From the NCBI GenBank assembly GCA_031378345.1, contig JANNDY010000039.1:62001-126000 (forward strand): a stretch of DNA of 64,000 nucleotides. Reading direction: 5' to 3'. Under the pieces are notes generated by a model, which saw nothing but the letters and a program-made list of their open reading frames with translations, ran no database searches and was not told the DNA's origin. Positions 44,568 to 52,213 of the stretch are shown one piece after another. The DNA is from Emticicia sp031378345 (GTDB taxonomy: Bacteria; Bacteroidota; Bacteroidia; Cytophagales; Spirosomataceae). A program made the position numbers and the translations under genes. How positions within the stretch are numbered: the stretch's first letter is position 1; each line of letters begins with the position of its first letter.

Positions 44568-44963
44568 TTATTTGCGACTGTTTTTGATGTCGATGGCTCG
44601 TTGCGTTGCCTTCGATGTTGTTTTAGACGTGTTATCCGAAGCGTCCTTTTCAGGTACTGCACCAGCTTCTTTCATGTTGCCGTACCATTTTTCAAGCACT
44701 TGAAAACGACCACTATTTGCAGTCCATTGGGCGGCATCAGCTCGTAATGTTGCCAGTTCAGTTGCCGAAATACTCACCATTGCAGGTGCAGCGGACGGGT
44801 CGGTTGTTACCGATGCTTCGGGAGCGGCTTCTTCGACTGCGGGAGCAGCTTCTTCGACTGCGGCTGGGTCAGTAGTTTCAGGGGTTTCCTGCAACTCTTC
44901 TTCGGGGTCTTCGGCTGCTTGTGAACTTCGCAAGTCAGCGATGGTTTTGCGTTTGTTGCTCAT
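44568..44963 (-). CDS. Scaffold-like acidic protein
   Basis: 131 residues, with an acidic Ala/Pro/Glu middle (AAVEEAAPAVEEAAPEA) and a helical C-terminus ending in basic residues. Placed between protease and capsid genes, where scaffolding proteins sit. Shares low-complexity composition with the protein at 42118. Confidence 0.55.
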   Translation of the reverse strand: MSNKRKTIADLRSSQAAEDPEEELQETPETTDPAAVEEAAPAVEEAAPEASVTTDPSAAPAMVSISATELATLRADAAQWTANSGRFQVLEKWYGNMKEAGAVPEKDASDNTSKTTSKATQRAIDIKNSRK

Positions 44964-44968
44964 ATAAA

Positions 44969-45811
44969 TTATTGATTTTTGCGTGCCAATAAATCTGCTC
45001 GACGGACAGCATCACCCAAAAAGCCAATTCTATCAGCCATTTTGTTTTTGATAGCATCTTTGCCGTTGAACATTTTACCCGAAAAAACATCGCCCACAAT
45101 GTTGGGGCGACCAGCTTTTACGGTACTGATGAACTGATTTTTGATAGGTGTCATTGAGGCTTGCGTTTCTGCAATTATCTCTTCGGTCAATGGCTCAACC
45201 GAATTGAAAAGTGCCTTGTGGTCGCTACCTTCTGAGCGGATAATGGTGATTTTGTAGCCTTCTTTTTCAAAAAAACCAATGGCATCAATGTGCATAGCAA
45301 GCACACCAATAGAGCCAACTTCACTCGAAGTTTCGCTTTCCATCACAATTTCGGAGGCTTGGCTTGCCACCCAATAGGCAGCACTTGCCGCCATTCCAGC
45401 CACATAAGCAACCACAGGTTTTGCCGACTGACGGACGATTTCACCAAGCATTTCAGTTCCATCAACTTCACCGCCCGGGCTGTTTATTTCAAGCACAATC
45501 GCCGAAACCTGTTCGTCGGCATTGGCTTCCATCACCCATGCTCCAATGTCCTCAGTTCCCCAAGAGCAGTAATCGCCATAGCGACTCATTGAACCAATAA
45601 TTGGAATAATTGCCACTAAACCAGACTTACTTCTGATTTTTGCGACTTTACTATCATACCCCCAACTGGCTGAAACTGACGAAAAGAAAGGCTCTTTTCT
45701 GTCTTTTTGATAGGCTGCCCAATCCATTCGACCCGACAATACAATCGCTGCCATGCGGTTGTGGTAGGTTGGCTCTAAAGCCCATACTTTATGAATCAGT
45801 TTTGCTATCAT
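44969..45811 (-). CDS. S49-type (SppA-like) prohead protease
   Basis: 280 residues. VLEINSPGGEVDG (107-119) and the nucleophile Ser143 in AGMAASAAYWVAS give the S49/ClpP-fold signature seen in lambda gpC-type head proteases, which process scaffold and capsid proteins during assembly. First gene behind late promoter P2, followed by scaffold and capsid genes. Confidence 0.88.
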   Translation of the reverse strand: MIAKLIHKVWALEPTYHNRMAAIVLSGRMDWAAYQKDRKEPFFSSVSASWGYDSKVAKIRSKSGLVAIIPIIGSMSRYGDYCSWGTEDIGAWVMEANADEQVSAIVLEINSPGGEVDGTEMLGEIVRQSAKPVVAYVAGMAASAAYWVASQASEIVMESETSSEVGSIGVLAMHIDAIGFFEKEGYKITIIRSEGSDHKALFNSVEPLTEEIIAETQASMTPIKNQFISTVKAGRPNIVGDVFSGKMFNGKDAIKNKMADRIGFLGDAVRRADLLARKNQ

Positions 45812-45838
45812 TGTTTTGTTTTACAGAAAATCACGGTA

Positions 45839-45883
45839 CGAACTTAGTCGTGAGGTATGCAACTTCACAGGACAAAACTTTTT
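45839..45883 (-). promoter_or_regulatory. Late promoter P2 (head operon)
   Basis: Minus strand AAAAAGTTTTGTCCTGTGA (45865-45883), 26 bases after the TTTTG G, then TAAGTTCG (45839-45846). Confidence 0.75.
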
Positions 45884-45897
45884 ACCAAAACCCACAA

Positions 45898-45930
45898 AAA
45901 AAGTCCGTAAGCAATGCCTACGGACTTTAA
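45898..45930 (-). terminator. Terminator of the P1 operon
   Basis: AAAGTCCGTA/TACGGACTTT arms followed by a T7 run on the minus strand, 15 bases before P2 begins. Confidence 0.9.
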
Positions 45931-45952
45931 AAATAAACCTATGAGTGAAATT

Positions 45953-46249
45953 TTACCTGACAAGTGCGATAGCAACTTCGTTACGTTTTCGCCTTGAAAT
46001 ATTGTATGATTCGCCATTAATCATTGTTACAGATGTATTAGAAAAGCACTGAACAAGGTTTTTATTGATGAGCGAACAGCGAGAAATTCGGATAAACCGA
46101 TTGTCGAGCGTTTGGCTCAAGCCAACGATTGAGCCGCCTACTATCAGCCTTTTGTTTATAAAAACTATTTGAGCGTAACCCACTGACTGACAGCCTGTTA
46201 GTGCCAATATCTCGTCCAACGAGTGCAATTTGTTCACTATTCGTTTCAT
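45953..46249 (-). CDS. LytTR-domain DNA-binding protein
   Basis: 98 residues from ATG 46249; an earlier ATG at 46306 is possible. The C-terminal half has the LytTR pattern: NRFIRISRCSLINKNLVQC, then TMINGESYNISRRKRNEV (compare the usual RIHRS.L.N...V and ISRRK). No receiver domain. The gene overlaps the end of the secreted-protein gene 46062-46691 out of frame by about 188 bases. LytTR proteins bind direct repeats about 21 bp apart, which matches the array upstream of P1, so this is my candidate late activator. Confidence 0.7.
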   Translation of the reverse strand: MKRIVNKLHSLDEILALTGCQSVGYAQIVFINKRLIVGGSIVGLSQTLDNRFIRISRCSLINKNLVQCFSNTSVTMINGESYNISRRKRNEVAIALVR

Positions 46250-46691
46250 AATTTTGACCGATAGCTTCTCGGTAATAGTGGCAGTTTTTACATTTGCGTT
46301 CAACAATAAATAAGCCTTTGGTAGTTTTGCTATCTACGACCCAAACAAATTGTGGTCCTGCTACAAGCAATCCTGATTCTTCAAATATAGCTTCTCCAGT
46401 AATCGCTGACCAAGGAGGCAAATAATGAACGGTCGTGCCACCGTCATAATATTCCACCGTATCTCGACTGACATTCATCACCGAAAAAAATTGCAACGTA
46501 ACATTAGGATTTTGCTTGAAATTATTTGAATAATAACTCACTCTGTCGAGTACAGGCTGACGCTGGAGAAATGAATTATACCCAACAAAAACATCGTCTA
46601 TTGTGGTATCAACTCGAATTTCTCCCAAAGTTTGGCTTTTTCCGATGAACGCAAAACAGCCTAAAAGCAAGGTAATGAGTAGGTTTTTCAT
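46062..46691 (-). CDS. Secreted protein in the phage late operon
   Basis: 209 residues with a signal peptide (MKNLLITLLLGCFAFIGKSQ). Mature N-terminal half contains a beta domain (GTTVHYLPPWSAITGEAIF) and a CKNCHYYREA motif; the C-terminal third is over the LytTR gene and looks less protein-like, so the true end could be shorter than predicted. Overlaps the previous gene by four bases. Function unknown; may alter the host envelope or be packed in the tail fibre. Confidence 0.6.
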   Translation of the reverse strand: MKNLLITLLLGCFAFIGKSQTLGEIRVDTTIDDVFVGYNSFLQRQPVLDRVSYYSNNFKQNPNVTLQFFSVMNVSRDTVEYYDGGTTVHYLPPWSAITGEAIFEESGLLVAGPQFVWVVDSKTTKGLFIVERKCKNCHYYREAIGQNYETNSEQIALVGRDIGTNRLSVSGLRSNSFYKQKADSRRLNRWLEPNARQSVYPNFSLFAHQ

Positions 46692-47320
46692 TGGTCGGAA
46701 TTTTTATAGCGGCGAATGGCTGAATTATCAGGCGAAATACGTTTTTTAGATTCCTCCGTTTCAGCTTGAGCAATCACCTTCTTTTTCAGGTTAATGCCTC
46801 GCATACTTCTATCATAAGCTTCCTGAATTTGCTTTTCATTTTGCCCATACCAGCCACCTCCAGAACTTGAACTTAGTATGCAATCCAATTTTTCGGGGCT
46901 TACCAAAATGCTTATTTTTTTAGTAGAATTCTTGAAATCTTTATTGGCTAAAATATAACTCCGTACATCATTGAAGGCTTTCCAGTCCGTTGGATTGGCA
47001 TTTTCTTCATAAGCTGTCGATGCCAAACAGTTTCTCACAATTCGGGCATCTTCAATACCTAAATCAGCAATCGGATAAACTGAGATTTTTGTGCTATCAA
47101 ACAATACAGGCTTCGTATCAACTCCTTTGTCTCCAACGCCTTTGAGTTTAGGTTGGGTTTGAATTCCTTTCGGCACAACTTTGGTAGGAGCAACACGCTC
47201 AACGCCCGAAGGTGTTAAGGTAATCGAGCCGCCATTAGTGGCAGCAATACTGACGGATTGTGCCGTAGCTATGGTTATAGCGGCAACAAAAATTGAGAAA
47301 AGCAAAAATAACTTTTTCAT
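46688..47320 (-). CDS. Secreted protein in the phage late operon
   Basis: 210 residues with a signal peptide (MKKLFLLFSIFVAAITIATA) and a mature part with a Gly/Ser loop (LSSSSGGGWYGQNEKQ) and a basic C-terminus. Belongs with the neighbouring secreted protein. Export of late phage proteins is unusual; receptor blocking or cell-surface change at lysis are possibilities. Confidence 0.6.
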   Translation of the reverse strand: MKKLFLLFSIFVAAITIATAQSVSIAATNGGSITLTPSGVERVAPTKVVPKGIQTQPKLKGVGDKGVDTKPVLFDSTKISVYPIADLGIEDARIVRNCLASTAYEENANPTDWKAFNDVRSYILANKDFKNSTKKISILVSPEKLDCILSSSSGGGWYGQNEKQIQEAYDRSMRGINLKKKVIAQAETEESKKRISPDNSAIRRYKNSDQ

Positions 47321-47337
47321 AAATTATTGATTAAAAA

Positions 47338-47895
47338 TTAAAAAATATAAATTAAAATTGTACTTCCAGCCACAAAAACCTTCACTTTGAAAATACCCAC
47401 AGGAAAAGTAAAACTTGTAGAGCTATCTATTTGCCAAGCCACAGATTCAAAAATTGCCCCAACGGTGCGAGAGCTTGGCTTTCTTAAAACAGCCCCCGAA
47501 GGAATTGTCAAACTTGCACCGTATTGGTGGTTGTTTATTAAATCGAACTCAAAACCCATTGATGTAAGCGTAGGAAAAGAAAAAGTAGTACCAGCACTAT
47601 TGGCCAGATAAGTAGTATGGTTTTTCAAGACCATCGTTGTTAAATTAGTGAACACTACATCACCAATATCGCTCGAACCTCTAATATCAACAGCCAAAGC
47701 GGCTGTACTGACAAGTCCAGCCGAACCAACAAAAACATTGATGGCGGGCTTTGTGCCGTTACCTCCTTGCCAATCAACTATCTTATGAACCAAGCGTGTA
47801 CCATCGGCAACAGTGGCAAATACAGGCGACCATCCCGGAAAGCCCTGAGCTCCAAGATTAGTCCTACTTCCTATTTTTATTCTCGAAGTCGTCAT
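47338..47895 (-). CDS. Tail fibre-like protein
   Basis: 185 residues. The N-terminal GAQGFPGWSPVFATVADGTR, then VDWQGGNGTKP, is the short collagen-like/head module common in phage tail fibres. The rest is beta-rich (NNHQYGASLTIPSGAVLRK). Overlaps the upstream gene by four bases. Probably a receptor-contact protein. Confidence 0.65.
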   Translation of the reverse strand: MTTSRIKIGSRTNLGAQGFPGWSPVFATVADGTRLVHKIVDWQGGNGTKPAINVFVGSAGLVSTAALAVDIRGSSDIGDVVFTNLTTMVLKNHTTYLANSAGTTFSFPTLTSMGFEFDLINNHQYGASLTIPSGAVLRKPSSRTVGAIFESVAWQIDSSTSFTFPVGIFKVKVFVAGSTILIYIF

Positions 47896-48725
47896 AGCGT
47901 TACATCATTTTCGATGATAAAATAACCTTTCATAACAGTATTTACACTCGCATCAGGAAAGGTTCTTTGCAAATCGTAACTGTATTTCCCAACTGCAACG
48001 GCAGCCATTTCGCTTGCTGTTTTGGTCATATTCAAAACAGTATCAAGGCTTTGCAATGAAAATCCTGAACCCATATCAAATGAAAATATTACATTACCTG
48101 CATTATCTTTCACCTGCATAAGGAAGCTGCTTCCTGTGAGCGTTTCAATCACGCCATTGGCATCTTCAAAGGTTAATTCCTGATTAATGCTATCGCCTTT
48201 GTAAGCAATAAAGTTTTGCTGGGCATAACTGCGTAAATCAATCGTAGGTCCTTCGAGCGTTATCATTGTTTCGGAAATAAAAGGAGGAAAAATCATTGAG
48301 CCACTCAAAGCAATATCATTGGTATTGCGACTTGAGCCAACGCCACCGATAGAGCTGTTCACGTTCAGTTTCAAACCGACTTCGGGTTCGCCCAAAATAT
48401 GGGTCAAACCATTATTATCTTCGGCAAAAACTACCCAACGTCTTTCGGCATTGATATAAAGAAACGAGCGAAATTCTTTGGTGAGTTTTGGTACACTGGC
48501 TGCCACCTGACCGAGTATAAGCAAGCCCTGCTCGGTGAGCTGTTCGCCTTCAGACAAACTGCAAGTGTTTGGAGCAAACAGTACATCAAAAACAACCGCA
48601 TCAGGCTTTATGGATATAACCGACCATTCACCATTTTCGGGCTTTGCCAAAAATCCATCATCGGCAACTATGGTGAGTTTGCGAATACCGCCCACATTGG
48701 TGCATTGTGCATAATCAGTGTTCAT
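47892..48725 (-). CDS. Tail fibre/baseplate-associated protein
   Basis: 277 residues from ATG 48725, beta-rich (LGEPEVGLKLNVNSSIGG; SGSMIFPPFISETMITL). First gene of the P1 operon; the -7 box ends four bases upstream of the ATG, making this mRNA essentially leaderless. Function inferred from the fibre-like gene that follows. Confidence 0.55.
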   Translation of the reverse strand: MNTDYAQCTNVGGIRKLTIVADDGFLAKPENGEWSVISIKPDAVVFDVLFAPNTCSLSEGEQLTEQGLLILGQVAASVPKLTKEFRSFLYINAERRWVVFAEDNNGLTHILGEPEVGLKLNVNSSIGGVGSSRNTNDIALSGSMIFPPFISETMITLEGPTIDLRSYAQQNFIAYKGDSINQELTFEDANGVIETLTGSSFLMQVKDNAGNVIFSFDMGSGFSLQSLDTVLNMTKTASEMAAVAVGKYSYDLQRTFPDASVNTVMKGYFIIENDVTL

Positions 48726-48728
48726 GCA

Positions 48729-48772
48729 CAAAGCTATTTTTTAAGCAAAAAACATCAAAGGACAGAAGTTTT
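48729..48772 (-). promoter_or_regulatory. Late promoter P1
   Basis: Minus strand AAAACTTCTGTCCTTTGA (48755-48772), 26 bases after the TTCTG G, then TAGCTTTG (48729-48736), a perfect -7 box. Confidence 0.8.
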
Positions 48773-48787
48773 GGAGGGGTGTGCCTG

Positions 48788-48844
48788 CGGCAGAAAAGTT
48801 TCCCGAAATCCGACAGAAGTTTGTCATTTCCCGACAAAAGTTTT
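48788..48844 (-). repeat. Tandem activator-site candidates upstream of P1
   Basis: Three further copies of AAACTTYTGTCGG-type sequence (centres at 48840, 48819 and 48798), spaced 21 and 21 bases and 30 bases from the P1 copy (48768). The array lies in the 3' end of the upstream gene. Confidence 0.6.
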
Positions 48845-49321
48845 CTTCTTAGCACTTTTGTTTGATAGGGCAGAAGTGTACTCTCGCTCGACCACCTTGT
48901 ATGCAGCACCTCGGTCATACAGCTCGTCGCTTAGCTCATATTCTTCATAAAATTTATTGACAGCTCCCTGATAGTTTACTATCATCGAAAAATAACCTTT
49001 GGCATAACCACTCAAGTTTAATTCAAAAATACACTCAAGCACATAGCCAAGTTGCAAGTAGTGGTGCATATCAAGTTGATATATTTTTAGCGGAAACGTT
49101 ACTTCGACTTCGAGCGTAACAAGTTTGGCAATGTGCTTCGGTTCGGTGTATTCAATCGGCAGTTCTGATTTATCAAGTGGGTGGAAACTCACCACGCTGG
49201 CAATGTGACGACCGAGCCAGTGGCGTTTTTCAATGACAGGAGCAGAACCAAGATTTTTTTCGTGAAGAAAAAAAGCCTTTACGTGTGGCTTGACTAAAAT
49301 TGGCAGAGTTCGATTTTCCAT
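48824..49321 (-). CDS. Phage protein preceding the late genes, unknown
   Basis: 165 residues. N-terminal beta-rich (KPHVKAFFLHEKNLGSAPV), C-terminal helices with SDELYDRGAAYKVVEREY that resemble the end of DNA-binding regulators. Lies at the early-late boundary; a late regulator would also fit here, competing with the LytTR candidate. Its 3' end contains the P1 activator array. Confidence 0.5.
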   Translation of the reverse strand: MENRTLPILVKPHVKAFFLHEKNLGSAPVIEKRHWLGRHIASVVSFHPLDKSELPIEYTEPKHIAKLVTLEVEVTFPLKIYQLDMHHYLQLGYVLECIFELNLSGYAKGYFSMIVNYQGAVNKFYEEYELSDELYDRGAAYKVVEREYTSALSNKSAKKKTFVGK

Positions 49322-49375
49322 AAAAAAGCATTATATTTGAAGTGTCTTAATCTTCCTTGTCTGCTAAATTATAGA

Positions 49376-49411
49376 ATAGTCCATGAGTGGAATCATGGAC
49401 TATCTTTTTTT
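49376..49411 (+). terminator. Hairpin terminator between early and late regions
   Basis: ATAGTCCATGA/TCATGGACTAT arms with CTTTTTTT on the plus strand and a weaker T-rich tail on the minus strand. Probably bidirectional. Confidence 0.6.
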
Positions 49412-49443
49412 GATGTGCTAAACTACAACGATTATAATTACTG

Positions 49444-49707
49444 TCAAACGACAGAATCTAATTTTAAATTAAAAAATGAGCTGCCACAATAATTATCATC
49501 ATGGTCGCCACCAATAAAACCTTCATAAATTACTCCAGAATCAAAATGAACACAATCATTAATTTTCAATTCATTAACTGCAACCCACTCACCTCCTAAT
49601 TGAAGTCGCAATTGCTTTTGAAGAAAACTAAACGTGCCTGAACTAGCTCCTGTGGCTATTGCTACTCTCTCAGTTGTGCCAAATTTTGCAAAAATTAATG
49701 TTTTCAT
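49444..49707 (-). CDS. Small early phage protein, unknown
   Basis: 87 residues, beta-rich with GGEWVAVNELKINDCVHFD, resembling small SH3-like folds. Overlaps the upstream stop by one base (TAATG). Confidence 0.45.
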   Translation of the reverse strand: MKTLIFAKFGTTERVAIATGASSGTFSFLQKQLRLQLGGEWVAVNELKINDCVHFDSGVIYEGFIGGDHDDNYCGSSFFNLKLDSVV

Positions 49708-49889
49708 TATTTATAAGTTAAAATTTCACAAGTATCACCAATATAAAAAGTCCAATCAACATTAGCTTTGTCTGTATAACGAACCCGCCATTCATCTATC
49801 TGTTCACCATAATAGATATTACCAATTTCTAAATCAGAGCATGTTTTTCGAGGGTCAAACAATGCTAAAACCTTAAATTTTACAGTCAT
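49707..49889 (-). CDS. Small early phage protein, unknown
   Basis: 60 residues (FDPRKTCSDLEIGNIYYGEQ), beta-rich and coupled to the next gene. Unknown. Confidence 0.45.
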   Translation of the reverse strand: MTVKFKVLALFDPRKTCSDLEIGNIYYGEQIDEWRVRYTDKANVDWTFYIGDTCEILTYK

Positions 49890-49894
49890 AATTT

Positions 49895-50290
49895 TCAGAA
49901 TAATGAAGCCTGTTTGCCAAGCTCCGATGGATAAAACGTATATTCTTCACAACAAACGAGCTTCCGTTTGCCAAACTGAATTATCTGACCTTGGTAACCG
50001 ATTTCTCGGCATCCTAATCTCGACTCAATATAATGGTCGTCATAACTCAAAGCTGGCAAGGTTCCATTATAATGCTCCAAATCTTCTACTCTATTGCCCC
50101 TAAATTCAGCCCAACCCACACCAGTGCCAGTACCTGATGCACCAGTAATTACATACTCTCTGTTTTCAAAAAACACTGTATCCAAAGCTGCATGCCTTTC
50201 CGAAAGTTGCTTCACAGAGATTTTCTTTTCCATTTCATTGAATTTGTACTGAGGTACATAAACTTCGATAGTTCTAAAATTAGCTGCCAT
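49895..50290 (-). CDS. Early phage protein, unknown
   Basis: 131 residues from ATG 50290, beta-rich with a Gly-rich stretch (ITGASGTGTGVGWAEFRG). The ATG overlaps the end of the upstream gene by 11 bases. An ATG at 50353 is less likely. Confidence 0.5.
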   Translation of the reverse strand: MAANFRTIEVYVPQYKFNEMEKKISVKQLSERHAALDTVFFENREYVITGASGTGTGVGWAEFRGNRVEDLEHYNGTLPALSYDDHYIESRLGCREIGYQGQIIQFGKRKLVCCEEYTFYPSELGKQASLF

Positions 50291-50519
50291 ATTTTTCTTC
50301 AAATTCTTTGAATGATAATTTTCGCAAATCAGCAACAAACTTGAATAATTCAACGGTGATGTTCTCCGTAGCCGTACAAGCGATCAATTTACTTTCGTCA
50401 AGTGTTCGTTTTCGCCCATCATCATATTCCCAAGCGGTATGCTCAATAATATTAGCTTGAGCATTAACCAAATCATTCAATATTGATAAATAGGCTTGTG
50501 TTTTATCTCTTATCGTCAT
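50280..50519 (-). CDS. Early phage protein, unknown
   Basis: 79 residues, helical and acidic (FKFVADLRKLSFKEFEEKYG). Overlaps both neighbours, consistent with one early operon. Confidence 0.5.
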   Translation of the reverse strand: MTIRDKTQAYLSILNDLVNAQANIIEHTAWEYDDGRKRTLDESKLIACTATENITVELFKFVADLRKLSFKEFEEKYGS

Positions 50520-50970
50520 GGCTCACCTCCTTTTTCCTATTTTTAGTTCGACTTGAGTACCTGTTTTTCGGGATAATAGTTTTCTTCAAGTGCTGCATAA
50601 AAGTCTCAGACTTTTTCAAACCTAATCTGCTGGCTTGAGAAACAACAGACTGAACACTTACACCCAAGTATTTTGAAATAACAATAGTCAAAACATCTGG
50701 ATAAGTATTTCTTAAATACTGGTTTATTTCATCAGTAAAGAATATGTGTCGCTGTTCGACCATCTTATATGCTGCGGCTTGCTTCTTCAAAAGTCTTTGC
50801 ACTTCAGTCAATTTAAGTTCAAGAAATTGTAATCGATGTTGAACCTCGCCTTTGGTCCTGGCAAGGCGAATTGCTATTTCCCGCTGCGGCAATTGGACAT
50901 AATGAAGCTGTAAAAAATCATCTTCTTTTTCTGTCCAAACCGTCCCTTTCAGATATACATTTTCAGCCAT
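50503..50970 (-). CDS. Protein with tandem HTH/SANT-like repeats
   Basis: 155 residues with two similar units: WTEKEDDFLQLHYVQLPQRE then IAIRLARTKGEVQHRLQFL, and FFTDEINQYLRNTYPDVLT then ISKYLGVSVQSVVSQASRLG. These look like Myb/SANT-type helix-turn-helix repeats. The basic C-terminus (KNRYSSRTKNRKK) could add DNA contacts. A probable phage regulator. Confidence 0.6.
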   Translation of the reverse strand: MAENVYLKGTVWTEKEDDFLQLHYVQLPQREIAIRLARTKGEVQHRLQFLELKLTEVQRLLKKQAAAYKMVEQRHIFFTDEINQYLRNTYPDVLTIVISKYLGVSVQSVVSQASRLGLKKSETFMQHLKKTIIPKNRYSSRTKNRKKEVSHDDKR

Positions 50971-51292
50971 TGCTCACCTCCTTTTCTGCATAAAAAATAG
51001 TTGGATTAAGCACAAACATTTCTTCTAATTGCGAAATAACAAACCTCAAATGTTCGGCACTATCACGGTAGCCGCACTCATGAGCCATGAATATATTGCC
51101 ACTCAAACCAGCAATCAAAGTTCTACTTATAACCTCACAACCATCTTTGTTTGGATAGTCTTTTTCATCAAAGTATTGCTTAATATCCATGTTTGGACTC
51201 ATGCCCAGCGATACATCTGTACCTTGTAGCATAAACTCATCATCAACAATATCAACTGTTATTTGACTTACTACTTCAATTATTGCTTGCAT
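50963..51292 (-). CDS. Early phage protein, unknown
   Basis: 109 residues (GLSGNIFMAHECGYRDSAEH), mixed alpha/beta. Overlaps the SANT-like gene by eight bases. Confidence 0.5.
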   Translation of the reverse strand: MQAIIEVVSQITVDIVDDEFMLQGTDVSLGMSPNMDIKQYFDEKDYPNKDGCEVISRTLIAGLSGNIFMAHECGYRDSAEHLRFVISQLEEMFVLNPTIFYAEKEVSNG

Positions 51293-51297
51293 ATTGA

Positions 51298-51600
51298 TTA
51301 AAATTTAAGTGATGATTGTTTTGCTTTAATGATTCGACAAGTAAGTATGCCTTCAATGATGATTGAAATATCTATCCATTCATCTTCTTTCGGAGAGCTT
51401 GGTACGATGTATATTTTTGGCGGGTTTTCCGGGTAAACGTCGTCTCTAAAAAGTTTTAGCCGATTGATAAAAAAATCAATGAAATCAATCACTTCCTGAA
51501 ACTCATTGAACACCGCACCGTGATACTCTTGAGCGATGTTGTGGAAAATCAAATCAATGCCCGATTCGATTACTGTTTGGTCTTTTGAAAAGAAATACAT
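51298..51600 (-). CDS. Early phage protein, unknown
   Basis: 100 residues, helical then beta (KIYIVPSSPKEDEWIDISII). No domain seen. Confidence 0.45.
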   Translation of the reverse strand: MYFFSKDQTVIESGIDLIFHNIAQEYHGAVFNEFQEVIDFIDFFINRLKLFRDDVYPENPPKIYIVPSSPKEDEWIDISIIIEGILTCRIIKAKQSSLKF

Positions 51601-51637
51601 AAATTTGGGTGTTAAAATATGAAATTATAGTTTTTTG

Positions 51638-51676
51638 TAAGCCGCTCGACTCCTACATCGAGGGGCTTATTTTTTT
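51638..51676 (+). terminator. Hairpin with plus-strand T-run
   Basis: TAAGCC-CTCGA arms with one bulge and TTTTTTT on the plus strand, between minus-strand genes. May stop antisense transcription or act as a leader structure. Confidence 0.4.
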
Positions 51677-51677
51677 G

Positions 51678-51935
51678 TTATTGGTTCTTTCGGTTTAGTC
51701 CAAAAAACTCGTTGGCAAATTTGTCGGCATCTGCACTAATGGCTTTGAATCCGTTTTTTATTTGACAGAAATAACTGTCAATATTTCGAGGATTTTCAAA
51801 GGTGATTTTCTCACTTTGAATCATCATGAACTGAGTTTTAAAGCTCCGTTTTTCTACCTGAGTAGCGTTCCAGTCATCATACGCAGACGACCATTTTTGA
51901 TGAATTGTGATTGTTTTATAATTAAAAGTTTGCAT
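51678..51935 (-). CDS. Early phage protein, unknown
   Basis: 85 residues (KWSSAYDDWNATQVEKRSFK). No domain seen. Confidence 0.45.
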   Translation of the reverse strand: MQTFNYKTITIHQKWSSAYDDWNATQVEKRSFKTQFMMIQSEKITFENPRNIDSYFCQIKNGFKAISADADKFANEFFGLNRKNQ

Positions 51936-51946
51936 TTGCTTAACAT

Positions 51947-52213
51947 TTATTTGCTGTCATACTTCTGATAATAGGTCATTTCGGCAATGGCTTCTTCAAG
52001 GTCGGCATACGTAAGATTAATAAACTGCCGCTGATAGGTATAAAGTGGAAAGCTCTCCATGAAATCATAATGTCGCTGCACAACAATAATTATTCGGCTA
52101 TGCGATATTTGATAACTTGCTTTTATCTCGCTCTCCATTGTGTTCAATATAAGGCATTGGCGATTCAAGGTTTCCAGCTTCTTGAGCATGGTGCTGTCGA
52201 GTTCATATTTCAT
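51947..52213 (-). CDS. Early phage protein, unknown
   Basis: 88 residues, helical ends and a central strand (SHSRIIIVVQRHYDFMESF). Overlaps the upstream gene by four bases. Confidence 0.45.
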   Translation of the reverse strand: MKYELDSTMLKKLETLNRQCLILNTMESEIKASYQISHSRIIIVVQRHYDFMESFPLYTYQRQFINLTYADLEEAIAEMTYYQKYDSK

